Positions 1-8,098 of a DNA stretch of 64,000 nucleotides are shown one piece after another (positions within the stretch are counted from its first letter, which is position 1; every line of letters starts with the position of its first letter). The stretch covers positions 310,001 through 374,000 of the forward strand of contig CANMDW010000002.1 of assembly GCA_947496705.1 (NCBI GenBank), written 5' to 3'. The notes beneath the pieces were generated by a model, which was given only the letters and a program-made list of their open reading frames with translations, was not told the origin of the DNA and did not search any database. The DNA comes from an uncultured Aquimarina sp. (lineage in GTDB: Bacteria > Bacteroidota > Bacteroidia > Flavobacteriales > Flavobacteriaceae). Position numbers and translations under genes: made by a program.

Positions 1-1683
1 CCCAATTTTACCGGTGTTTCAGAAATGCTGCGTCGTTCTACAGATAACACCGTAGAATTATTAAAGCGTGAGCTCGAGATCCAGTTAGATGAATTGCAGG
101 AACAATGGCATTTTGCTTCGCTGGAAAGGATTTTTATTGAAAATCGTATCTATCGCGAAATTGAAGAAGAAGAAACCTGGGAAGGAGTAATAAGAGCCAT
201 TGATGAAGGCCTGAAGCCGTATATCAAGCACCTGAAACGTGCAGTAACCGAAGAAGATATTGTGCGGTTAACCGAAATTCGCATTAAGAGAATTTCTAAA
301 TTTGATATTGATAAAGCACAACAAAAAATTGAAGCTCTCGAAGCTGATATAACACAGGTGAAGCATAATCTTGCAAATCTTATAACATTTGCCATAGATT
401 ATTTTAAAAGGCTAAAAACTACATACGGAAAAGGAAAAGAACGAAAAACCGAAATTAGGATTTTTGATGATATTGAAGCTACCAAAGTAGTAATTCGCAA
501 TACAAAGCTATATGTAAATCGGGCAGACGGATTTGTGGGAACATCCCTGCGAAAGGATGAGTATGTTACAGATTGTTCTGATATTGATGATGTCATCTGT
601 TTTACTGCTGAAGGGAAATTGTTTATCACAAAGGTAGATGCAAAAACCTTTATAGGTAAAGATATTATTCATGTAGCTGTCTTTAAGAAAAGAGATAAGC
701 GCACTATCTATAATATGATATATCAGGATGGTAAAGGTGGCGCATCCTATGTGAAACGCTTTGCAGTAACCGGAGTAACCAGAGACAAAGAATATGACCT
801 TACCCAAGGTAAAAAGTCATCCAAAGTCACTTATTTTTCGGCCAATCCTAATGGTGAGGCAGAAGTGGTAACCATCTTTTTGAGACAGGCAGGAAGTATT
901 AAGAAGCTAAAATTTGACCTTGATTTTTCTGATTTATTGATCAAAGGCAGAGGAGTAAAAGGAAATATTGTTACCAAATACAATATCAAAAGAGTAGAAA
1001 TGAAGGAGCAAGGTGTTTCTACCTTAAAACCTCGTAAGATATGGTTTGATGATTCGGTGCAACGTCTCAATGTAGATGGTAGAGGAGAGTTGCTGGGCGA
1101 ATTCAAAGGAGAAGATCGTTTACTGGTGATTACCCAAAAAGGGATTGTTAAAACAATTATACCTGAAATTACAGCCCATTTTGGTTCAGATATGGTGGTG
1201 TTGGAGAAGTGGAAACCCAAAAAACCGATTTCAGCAATATATTGGGATGGAGAAAAAGAACGATACTATGTAAAACGCTTTTTTATAGAGAACCCAGAGC
1301 GAGAAGAACTATTTGTTACAGAGCATCCAAAATCCTTTTTAGAAGTAGTTTCTACAGACTACCTGCCTGTTGCAGAAATAGTATTTTCTAAACTTCGTGG
1401 AAAAGATCAGCGACCCAATGAGGTGGTAAATCTGGAAGAATTTATCTCGATCAAAGGTGCTAAAGCATTAGGAAATCAATTGACCACCCATAAAGTGAGA
1501 CAAATCAATTTGATAGATCCATTGCCGTATGACGAACCAGAAGATATCCCTCCCGAAGAAATTGAAGTAGTTGAAGAGGAAAATGTCCCTTCAGATTCAG
1601 CAGATAATTCACAGCAAACAACCTCAGAATCTCCTAACGATGATAAGAACACCGGGGATGGTGAACAGGCTAGTTTGTTTTAG
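1..1683 (+). CDS. parC: DNA topoisomerase IV subunit A (ParC-like), C-terminal part
   Basis: The frame is open from base 1, so the gene begins outside the window; about 560 residues remain. The first part, starting with PNFTGVSEMLRR, is the end of the breakage-reunion domain and the coiled-coil arm rich in E, K and L. From about residue 170 onward comes a beta-rich GyrA-type C-terminal pinwheel. The protein ends in an acidic, serine-rich tail finishing EQASLF. In Bacteroidota this subunit is about 900 residues and works with ParE to decatenate and relax DNA in the cytoplasm. GyrA is the alternative; the degenerate pinwheel without a clear GyrA box favours topoisomerase IV. Confidence 0.85.
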   Translation, partial: PNFTGVSEMLRRSTDNTVELLKRELEIQLDELQEQWHFASLERIFIENRIYREIEEEETWEGVIRAIDEGLKPYIKHLKRAVTEEDIVRLTEIRIKRISKFDIDKAQQKIEALEADITQVKHNLANLITFAIDYFKRLKTTYGKGKERKTEIRIFDDIEATKVVIRNTKLYVNRADGFVGTSLRKDEYVTDCSDIDDVICFTAEGKLFITKVDAKTFIGKDIIHVAVFKKRDKRTIYNMIYQDGKGGASYVKRFAVTGVTRDKEYDLTQGKKSSKVTYFSANPNGEAEVVTIFLRQAGSIKKLKFDLDFSDLLIKGRGVKGNIVTKYNIKRVEMKEQGVSTLKPRKIWFDDSVQRLNVDGRGELLGEFKGEDRLLVITQKGIVKTIIPEITAHFGSDMVVLEKWKPKKPISAIYWDGEKERYYVKRFFIENPEREELFVTEHPKSFLEVVSTDYLPVAEIVFSKLRGKDQRPNEVVNLEEFISIKGAKALGNQLTTHKVRQINLIDPLPYDEPEDIPPEEIEVVEEENVPSDSADNSQQTTSESPNDDKNTGDGEQASLF

Positions 1684-1695
1684 ATGACAGCTCAG

Positions 1696-1743
1696 AATTT
1701 CAACATTCATGACCTAAAATCGGGCGTCATGGGTTGAAATTTT
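1696..1743 (+). terminator. Inverted repeat after topoisomerase gene
   Basis: Arms AATTTCAACATTCATGAC and GTCATGGGTTGAAATT pair with few mismatches around a 12-base loop, followed by TTTTC. The position just after the stop codon suggests a transcription terminator, though the T tract is weak. Confidence 0.5.
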
Positions 1744-1881
1744 CGTAAGAATGGCTCATTAAGAAGGTTAAAAAGACTCATAGTTTTACTCAAAGCGCCT
1801 AAATTTAAACCTCATAGGCTCAAATAGTAGACTTGGCATGTCCAAAAAAGGATTTGGCGGGTCTAGAAGAATATATGCTGA

Positions 1882-2463
1882 TTAATTAGATTTCTTTACA
1901 AATTTTGTAAGGATTACTATATGCTGACCGCTTACACGGCCTTCTATGTGTTCGGGATTATCATGCACCAATGAGATATTACGTACTGCAGTACCTCGTT
2001 TGGCAGTGAAATTGGCTCCTTTTACATCCAGATCTTTTATTAGAATTACAGAGTCTCCGGCCTGTAAGATGGCCCCATTGGCATCTATATGCTTTACCAC
2101 ATCATCCAGATCTTCACCTTCGCCTGTAGCTTGAGCCCACGCCATAGTATCTTCGTCCAGATACAGCATTTCTAATAAATCCTGCGGCCACCCTTCAGAT
2201 TTTAATCTGTTTAGCATTCTCCATGCCATTACTTGCACCGCAGGAACCTCACTCCACATACTATCATTCAAACAACGCCAGTGATTGGGGTCGATTGTTG
2301 AAGGATTTTCAATTTGCTCCAAACAAGTTTGTGAGATAAGAATATGTGCATCCAGACCGGTTTTTGGTGACTTGGGTACTTCATATACCTTCAGGTTTTC
2401 GGTTTCACCAGATAATTCACATATAGATCCACTGCGTTTGTGTAATTCTCTTTCCAGGCTCAT
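1882..2463 (-). CDS. PhnA domain protein
   Basis: 193 residues. The N-terminal half (about 1-60) has the CELSGE context of the PhnA N-terminal zinc-ribbon-like region. The C-terminal half (about 125-190) is the beta-barrel PhnA domain with DANGAILQAGDSVILIKDLDVKG followed by KRGTAVRNISL and the EGRV region. Such proteins were named from the alkylphosphonate operon of E. coli, but phosphonoacetate hydrolysis is not established for this family and no phn genes are nearby. Cytosolic, single gene. The start ATG is the first in frame. Confidence 0.8.
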   Translation of the reverse strand: MSLERELHKRSGSICELSGETENLKVYEVPKSPKTGLDAHILISQTCLEQIENPSTIDPNHWRCLNDSMWSEVPAVQVMAWRMLNRLKSEGWPQDLLEMLYLDEDTMAWAQATGEGEDLDDVVKHIDANGAILQAGDSVILIKDLDVKGANFTAKRGTAVRNISLVHDNPEHIEGRVSGQHIVILTKFVKKSN

Positions 2464-3022
2464 TTTAAATGATCAGTTTGATAGATTGGTTTCTGATTGC
2501 AAAAATGCAGTAAAATTGACAATTATAGTAACAAGTAGACAATTTATTGATCGAAGCGATTTAAACTTTTTTCAATTGGTTGCAACCTGTGCCTTGCAGC
2601 GAGCAGGCAGGAATGCTTCTTTTCATCTTTTTATTACCTCGTAGCACAACTATGAAGTGTAAAGTGGTAGACAGGTTTATAATCTGCGCCTTATCAATAA
2701 AATCAAAATCTCCAGACAGCACCTCTTACACCATACAGGAGCTATTTTATTTTTTGTGAAGACCTCTCGCAGGTAGCAGCAGCTATTTACATGTTTGATA
2801 ACCAGTGGTCTAATGTGATTTTAATCTAAAGAATTCCTTGAGGCCTGTCTGCCGCTACGGGTGTCAATATATATTTAAGTTTTTAGCACAAGAACCAAGA
2901 TTACTAGAATCTGCCTGGCTGACATCAGTTAGACAGGCCATGAATCAGGACAAAATCTTAGTCTTGTTTCTTTAGGTTTGAGCATTTTTCTAAAAGCTTA
3001 TTCATTAACTTTTTTACTGGTC
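2464..3022. other. Intergenic region without a recognisable gene
   Basis: 559 bases between phnA and the GNAT gene. No frame carries a convincing coding pattern on either strand. There is an imperfect inverted repeat around 2909-2938 (GCCTGGCTGA and AGTTAGACAGGC), and CTGTCTGCC-like words recur near 2840-2860. I see no operator or RNA gene. Confidence 0.5.
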
Positions 3023-3469
3023 TCAGTTATTCACCAGTAAAAGCACTTCGTCCTTATATGTAGTAGTACACCAATGTAATTTTGAAGCAATCTTATCCGG
3101 GATTTGATGATTGGTTGTAGTATGATCTTTAAATCCAAATTTAGCATAAAAATGTAGTAGATGGGCAAAGGGCAAACACCAAACTTTTTTCTTAGACCCG
3201 GCATGATCCAGCAAGTAAGTCACGATCTTTTCGGCGACGCCCAATCCACGATATGCATCAAATACATACATTCCGCCTAATTCAAGATTGTTTTGATCAA
3301 TTTTTGTGAGTCTTCCTAATCCACACTTGATTGTTGAAATTTTTGCCAGAGCAATATGCTCTTCATCAAAATTTGAGGACACAAAGCCTACTTCTTTATA
3401 TCGTGCATTTACCCAATCGATTTCTGAAATGCTGGCTTTTTGAATGATTATTTCTTTGATATCTTGCAT
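3023..3469 (-). CDS. GNAT family N-acetyltransferase
   Basis: 148 residues. It has the GNAT layout: a substrate-side N-terminus, then LGGMYVFDAYRGLGVAEKIV at about 65-84, where YRGLGVA is the acetyl-CoA pyrophosphate-binding loop (R/Q-x-x-G-x-G/A). The C-terminal LLHFYAKFGFKDH is the typical last strand-helix with the conserved Tyr. It transfers an acetyl group from acetyl-CoA to an unknown amine. Monocistronic by spacing. The acceptor cannot be told from sequence. Confidence 0.85.
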   Translation of the reverse strand: MQDIKEIIIQKASISEIDWVNARYKEVGFVSSNFDEEHIALAKISTIKCGLGRLTKIDQNNLELGGMYVFDAYRGLGVAEKIVTYLLDHAGSKKKVWCLPFAHLLHFYAKFGFKDHTTTNHQIPDKIASKLHWCTTTYKDEVLLLVNN

Positions 3470-3520
3470 GATCCCTCTGTTTATTTAAATCACTTCAATA
3501 TAGGCGAGGTATAATACCAA

Positions 3521-4168
3521 TCATAGATTTGTGTTTAATTTAATTTTTGTCTTTCCCCGGGCTTGTATCAATCCTCCCAAATATATCTGATTGCGATTGT
3601 TTCTTCCGTTTATGATGACTTTTTCATACTCGCATTCACCTAATTCCTCCAAGAAATATTCATATTTCCATTCTGGTGGAGAAAAAATGATAATATCTGT
3701 GGTTACATATTTTTTAATTTTCTCAATTAATGCTTTTAAAGGAGGGTTTTTATCGATAAGATTTCCTTTGTTTTCTTGCTCGTAAGGATACCAAAAAGGG
3801 ATATCATAAATCACGATGTCTGCCTTGATACTTTGCAAAACTGCATCGTCAAATACATCTCCACAGATAATTTCGGCTTTATCTATACATCCTGCAGTTA
3901 TGAGATTCGTTTTACAGGTTTCCAGAACCTCCTGATCAATATCCACGCCAATCACTTTTTTAAAAACAGGTGCGAGGTATTCTAAGGATACACCAACACT
4001 ACAGCATAGTTCGGCAAGTGTATGATCGGTATTTCCAATTCTTGAAGCAAGATATCTGGCATTAATGGGGTAATTAGAAATATAAAGAGAGAACTTGTCT
4101 CCCTTTATATTGTTTCTATAACCCCGATATTGTATGATTTCTTCTTTGGTGAGTTCTTGGTAAAGCAT
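3521..4168 (-). CDS. Class I SAM-dependent methyltransferase
   Basis: 215 residues with a Rossmann methyltransferase core. Motif I is ELCCSVGVSLEYLA, followed by VIGVDIDQEVLE (acidic residue for the SAM ribose) and AEIICGDVFD (motif III). Motif IV is IVIYDIPFWYP, where the usual D/N-PP-F/W is DIPFW. This resembles RNA-guanine-N2 and TGS1-like enzymes, but the substrate is not inferable. Cytosolic. About 50 bases separate it from the GNAT gene, so they may be co-transcribed. Confidence 0.75.
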   Translation of the reverse strand: MLYQELTKEEIIQYRGYRNNIKGDKFSLYISNYPINARYLASRIGNTDHTLAELCCSVGVSLEYLAPVFKKVIGVDIDQEVLETCKTNLITAGCIDKAEIICGDVFDDAVLQSIKADIVIYDIPFWYPYEQENKGNLIDKNPPLKALIEKIKKYVTTDIIIFSPPEWKYEYFLEELGECEYEKVIINGRNNRNQIYLGGLIQARGKTKIKLNTNL

Positions 4169-4255
4169 AGTTTTATTAAGATAATTCTATTTTTCCCTAA
4201 GATATTGATAAAAATCAAAAGAGAAACCAGGCTTTAACAAATTGTTTAAACTTTT

Positions 4256-5383
4256 CTAAAGAAATAAGGCTTCAAGGATCTGCTGTCGAATACCGGCTGC
4301 TTTTTCTCCAATTTTACTTTCGATAAGGGTATTAAAATTGGTGGTTATAAATACGTGCGAATCTAATTCGGGAAGGTACATAAGCACACAACCCGCTCCC
4401 AAACCACCACCAGAGTGCCCAATAGCATAGGTGACTCCCAGATCAAAAAAGAAAATCCCTAATCCATATTTTCTTTTACCATCTTTAATGATCCATTCCT
4501 GCATTAGTTTTAGTGAACTTTCTTTTAGGAGTTTTCCTTCTACCAGGCCTTTCATAAATTTCACAGCATCTTTTGTTGTACAGATAAGTCCGTCGTCTCC
4601 TCTTAAATTGGAGACATTTACCTTTTGAATGGAAGTCACATTAACCGGCTTTTCAATATTCAAAACATCCCAGTAAGAATTGGTAATGTTTGGGATCTTA
4701 TCGTAATTCTTCTTGGTGAGATAATAAGTGTCCCGAAGCCCCAGGGGTTTCATAATATTTTTATGTATAAAGCTTATATGATCTCCTGTTATTTTGTCAG
4801 CGATCATTGATAATAATGTATAATTGGTATTGGAGTACTCCCAATCTGTTGCCGGTTCAAAATTGAGAGGTTTGTTTTTTACCACATCAATAAATTTCTG
4901 AACACCAGAATGCGCTAACGGGTTTTCTAAAAAGAATGAAACAAGTGCAGGCTCTGTTGCATATTCAGGGATACCAGAGGTATGGTTAAGCAGCATTTTT
5001 ACAGTAATTCCTTTGGAGGCTAATCCTCCTAAGGTGGTTTTATCTAAATGGTGCGCTATATCATCCTCCAGATGTATTTTTCCCTGCTCCATTAATTGCA
5101 GAATAGCCACTGCCATATATGTTTTACTCACACTTTGTAAATAATGAAGATGTGTGTTGTTTAAAGGGACTTGTTTTTCTAGATTAGAGAACCCTTCGGC
5201 GTGCTCCCAATGACCGTTTTGCGCAGAGAAATAAGCAATTGCCGATCCTGGCAGTCCTTTTTCGATACTGTTCTTTAAAATAGTTATTACTTTTTCTTTT
5301 CGCTCATCAAAATTTTTAGATTGGGAAATAATTGTAGTTGTCGCTAGATTTGCGATCAACAAGAATGAAATTATTTTTTTCAT
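4256..5383 (-). CDS. Serine beta-lactamase-like hydrolase (class C / esterase fold), exported
   Basis: 375 residues from the chosen ATG, which opens a Sec signal MKKIISFLLIANLATTTII. The in-frame extension upstream has no signal features. Catalytic motifs are SVSK (Ser84-x-x-Lys87), YSN (183-185) and a late HSGGG standing for the KTG box. Replacement of KTG by HSG is typical of the penicillin-binding-protein-like esterases and D-aminopeptidases of Bacteroidota rather than true AmpC. Probably periplasmic. It could act on peptidoglycan peptides, esters or a beta-lactam; resistance should not be assumed. Confidence 0.85.
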   Translation of the reverse strand: MKKIISFLLIANLATTTIISQSKNFDERKEKVITILKNSIEKGLPGSAIAYFSAQNGHWEHAEGFSNLEKQVPLNNTHLHYLQSVSKTYMAVAILQLMEQGKIHLEDDIAHHLDKTTLGGLASKGITVKMLLNHTSGIPEYATEPALVSFFLENPLAHSGVQKFIDVVKNKPLNFEPATDWEYSNTNYTLLSMIADKITGDHISFIHKNIMKPLGLRDTYYLTKKNYDKIPNITNSYWDVLNIEKPVNVTSIQKVNVSNLRGDDGLICTTKDAVKFMKGLVEGKLLKESSLKLMQEWIIKDGKRKYGLGIFFFDLGVTYAIGHSGGGLGAGCVLMYLPELDSHVFITTNFNTLIESKIGEKAAGIRQQILEALFL

Positions 5384-5484
5384 GATATAAAGATTTTTTA
5401 GCAAATCTAGTATCACAGATGTGTTGTATTACCTTGTTTGTGGCATTTTAAAGTTGAAGTGCATCGAATTTCTGATTGAAATGA

Positions 5485-6318
5485 TCATTTAACAGAAATC
5501 ATGTCGGCATCAAACCATTTTTTGAAGGCAGGAGCTTTTAATCGGCTAATAGTAAGACCGGTTGGTAAGGGAGGGGAAAACGATGTGGTAATCTCTAGTT
5601 TGTTATGTGCGGCCCTTTTATAGGAAGTAATCTCATCACGATGCACTATAAATTTTCTATTGATCCTGAAATATAGTTGCTTAGGTAATTTGGTTTCAAG
5701 TATTTCCAAAGAACCATCAATCAGATAGGTTTTGTATTGCAGATCAATGATAAAAGTACATCCATCCTCTACATAAGCACCACGAATGTCTTTTAGAAAG
5801 ATCTTTATGTTTTTATTGCCTATTTTAACATTTATTCCTTCGGCTTTGATCGATTGCTCCTTGCGTAATCGATCCTCAGAAACCCTCCATCGGTTGTAAT
5901 AATACAATCCGATATACATCCCATTTATGACAAAAATCCATATTCCGATAATAAAAAGATCCTTTGTGTAAAAATGTAAAGGTGCTGGTTTATTTTTGGC
6001 GATGTAGCTTATAATTTCTGTCAATACACTAATAATGCCCAGCCCTATTATAGCCGTACTTATGAGCTGAAACACGATACGTTTAACAGCAGTAGCGTCA
6101 TAGGGCATTTTTTTGTCGAGATATAAGATGAATGACCTCACGGCAAACCAGGCGATATAGCCTGTTATTACATCAATTGAAAAGGTAAGAAACAAAAACC
6201 AGTTAAACTGTATGTTTGAATAAGTGAGATAGTAATTAATACTATTAATAAAAGGGATAAGGATCAGGAATAATTTGATATCCGAACCGTATGGATTTGT
6301 TTTGAAATACCTATTCAT
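5485..6318 (-). CDS. Membrane-bound LytTR transcriptional regulator
   Basis: 277 residues starting at MNRYFKTNP. Upstream in-frame ATGs lie inside the overlapping gene, so this start is preferred. Four hydrophobic segments fill residues about 15-160 (for example LFLILIPFINSINYY and WFLFLTFSIDVITGY). A C-terminal LytTR DNA-binding domain occupies about 180-277, with the QLYFRINRKFIVHRDEITS signature. It overlaps the end of the GyrI-like gene by 8 bases, indicating translational coupling. A membrane LytTR protein without kinase or receiver domain is likely a one-component regulator. Its target and signal are unknown. Confidence 0.82.
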   Translation of the reverse strand: MNRYFKTNPYGSDIKLFLILIPFINSINYYLTYSNIQFNWFLFLTFSIDVITGYIAWFAVRSFILYLDKKMPYDATAVKRIVFQLISTAIIGLGIISVLTEIISYIAKNKPAPLHFYTKDLFIIGIWIFVINGMYIGLYYYNRWRVSEDRLRKEQSIKAEGINVKIGNKNIKIFLKDIRGAYVEDGCTFIIDLQYKTYLIDGSLEILETKLPKQLYFRINRKFIVHRDEITSYKRAAHNKLEITTSFSPPLPTGLTISRLKAPAFKKWFDADMISVK

Positions 6319-6811
6319 CTTGATCATTCCACTTGATAGGTATCCAAACCTCTTCTTCGGCATTTGGGTCATCAGGTTTGTAAGTCTCTCCCATAATCTC
6401 AAAATGTGCTCTGTTGTCCAGGGTATAGTTGGCGTCGGGTAACCAAACTCCAAATATGTATTGTAACGTTTTATGAAAACTGGAAGCCGGGCCTTTATGC
6501 ATAAATACTGCATATTTTCCGCCCTTTATCGTATAGGATTCCATGCTGTTCGGTATTTGGTTAAAAAGACTAACCTCTATAGCGGCCCATTTTTCAAATA
6601 TGGTTTGTGGAGTAAAATCCTTCATTTCAAAATTACTGGGGTACACCTTCACATCATAAAAACCTGATTCAAGTTTATTCTTGATTTCATTTCTCCTGGG
6701 CATAAATTGTTGCCACAAAGCAGTAGTTTTGTCATCAGATAACGAGGTGTTTATTCGCATACCTACTAATTTCTTTTCGGTAATTGTAATTATTTGAGGT
6801 TCTGTAGACAT
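6311..6811 (-). CDS. GyrI-like / AraC effector-binding domain protein
   Basis: 166 residues, a stand-alone GyrI-like ligand-binding fold: N-terminal ITEKKLVGMRINTSL strand, and the closing motif GGKYAVFMHKGPASSFHKTLQYIFGVWLP that marks this family (the conserved F-x-H-x-G before the last helix). The final FEIMGETYKPDDPNAEEEVWIPIK is also characteristic. Family members bind small hydrophobic ligands, and some hydrolyse cyclopropanoid toxins. Immediate overlap with the LytTR gene suggests it senses a compound for that regulator. Confidence 0.8.
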   Translation of the reverse strand: MSTEPQIITITEKKLVGMRINTSLSDDKTTALWQQFMPRRNEIKNKLESGFYDVKVYPSNFEMKDFTPQTIFEKWAAIEVSLFNQIPNSMESYTIKGGKYAVFMHKGPASSFHKTLQYIFGVWLPDANYTLDNRAHFEIMGETYKPDDPNAEEEVWIPIKWNDQDE

Positions 6812-6820
6812 ACTATTATT

Positions 6821-8044
6821 TTATTTGATATTGGAAACTCTTAACAACGGTAATTTTTTTTGATATGAAAGGCATCTCCAGATCCATTCTAATGGTCCGT
6901 AATAGAAATATTGAAGCCATATTTTGCTAAATACGACCAGAAATACAAAAGTACCTATTGCCAATAGCATTGTTTGATATGGAGATAAGGTTTCGTATAA
7001 TCCAAGTCCAATCGATGAGAATATAAATAATCCAACAACGCTATGCATAATGTAGTTGGTAAGTGCCATTCGTCCTACATAAGTAAATGGCGCCAAGATC
7101 TTTTTCCATATCCTGAAACGTACTAACCAGGCCAAAAACCAAAGGTAAAATAGTCCCATCAGCATATCTGAAAGTACCATAAATTTGATAAAAACCTGTC
7201 GAAAAACCGCATCTTTGTAGATATCGTATTCCGGCAGTACAAATAAGAACAAAACTCTGTACAGATTAGTAATTATTGTTATAATGAGTATCGGTTTTTT
7301 GATCTTTTCTACAACCTGGTCTATAGTATATACAAGTTTGTTTTTGCCAAAATACAGGCCCAATAAAAACATAGAAAATGCAATAGGAGCGAGGTAAAAG
7401 AATAATATGGGGATATTGGCGATATATTCTGATAAACGCAATTGTATACCTTCTATATAAGAGCCTTTTCTAATGATTCGAATCACTTCTTCTGAAGAAT
7501 ATCCTTCTAAAGCGCTTTCAGGACGAAAACCAATCTGTTTAAAAAGAAACCCAAAAATCTGGTCATAAAAGGGAAATATCAATATAAAAACCGCTAAAAT
7601 GATTAATAGCCTATTCGATTTCTTGATAAACAAAGTAGTTAATAACCCCAGTATTGCATACAGGTGTATCACATCACCCGACCAAAGTAAGATAACATGT
7701 AACCCTCCAAAAATGAACAGTATAGCCATTCGTCTTAAAAAAAAGCCGGACGAGTACTTGTTTTTTTCCAGGTGCTTTATAGTTTGCATCGCTATACCTA
7801 GTCCAAAAAGAAAAGAAAAGATAGGGAAGAACTTACTGTAAAAGAATAGTTGAAGGATACGAACAGAAAATTGGTCTAGATTGGATGTCCATTGCCGGGC
7901 AAAAGCATCCTGATTTATAAACGTACAATTCATAATCTCTACATTGACCATAAAAATCCCAAACACAGCAAAACCGCGAAAAATATCGAGAATCTGGATT
8001 CTTTTTTGATTGCTGGTAGGAAGGTTGTTTGTGATATTAGACAT
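6821..8044 (-). CDS. DUF418 family membrane protein (YeiB-like)
   Basis: 407 residues, strongly hydrophobic. The N-terminal QKRIQILDIFRGFAVFGIFMVN is the YeiB/DUF418 opening. The conserved C-terminal LTNYIMHSVVGLFIFSSIGLGLY and YYGPLEWIWRCLSY motifs follow, and I estimate 9-10 membrane segments. Family function is not established; a relation to the acyltransferase-3 fold has been proposed. It ends 9 bases before the GyrI-like gene starts, so 8044-5485 is probably one operon. Confidence 0.85.
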   Translation of the reverse strand: MSNITNNLPTSNQKRIQILDIFRGFAVFGIFMVNVEIMNCTFINQDAFARQWTSNLDQFSVRILQLFFYSKFFPIFSFLFGLGIAMQTIKHLEKNKYSSGFFLRRMAILFIFGGLHVILLWSGDVIHLYAILGLLTTLFIKKSNRLLIILAVFILIFPFYDQIFGFLFKQIGFRPESALEGYSSEEVIRIIRKGSYIEGIQLRLSEYIANIPILFFYLAPIAFSMFLLGLYFGKNKLVYTIDQVVEKIKKPILIITIITNLYRVLFLFVLPEYDIYKDAVFRQVFIKFMVLSDMLMGLFYLWFLAWLVRFRIWKKILAPFTYVGRMALTNYIMHSVVGLFIFSSIGLGLYETLSPYQTMLLAIGTFVFLVVFSKIWLQYFYYGPLEWIWRCLSYQKKLPLLRVSNIK

Positions 8045-8098
8045 TTTGGCGTCCTGGCTAGGCGATTGATTTAGTTGGATTTGTTTTTTACAACCATT

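Noticed and set aside
831..1220. Antisense frame of 129 codons opposite the topoisomerase gene
   Set aside because: Shadow of a strongly conserved gene in AT-rich DNA.
4256..5383. Antibiotic-resistance beta-lactamase
   Set aside because: The KTG box is replaced by HSG, typical of esterase or peptidase relatives; resistance cannot be inferred.
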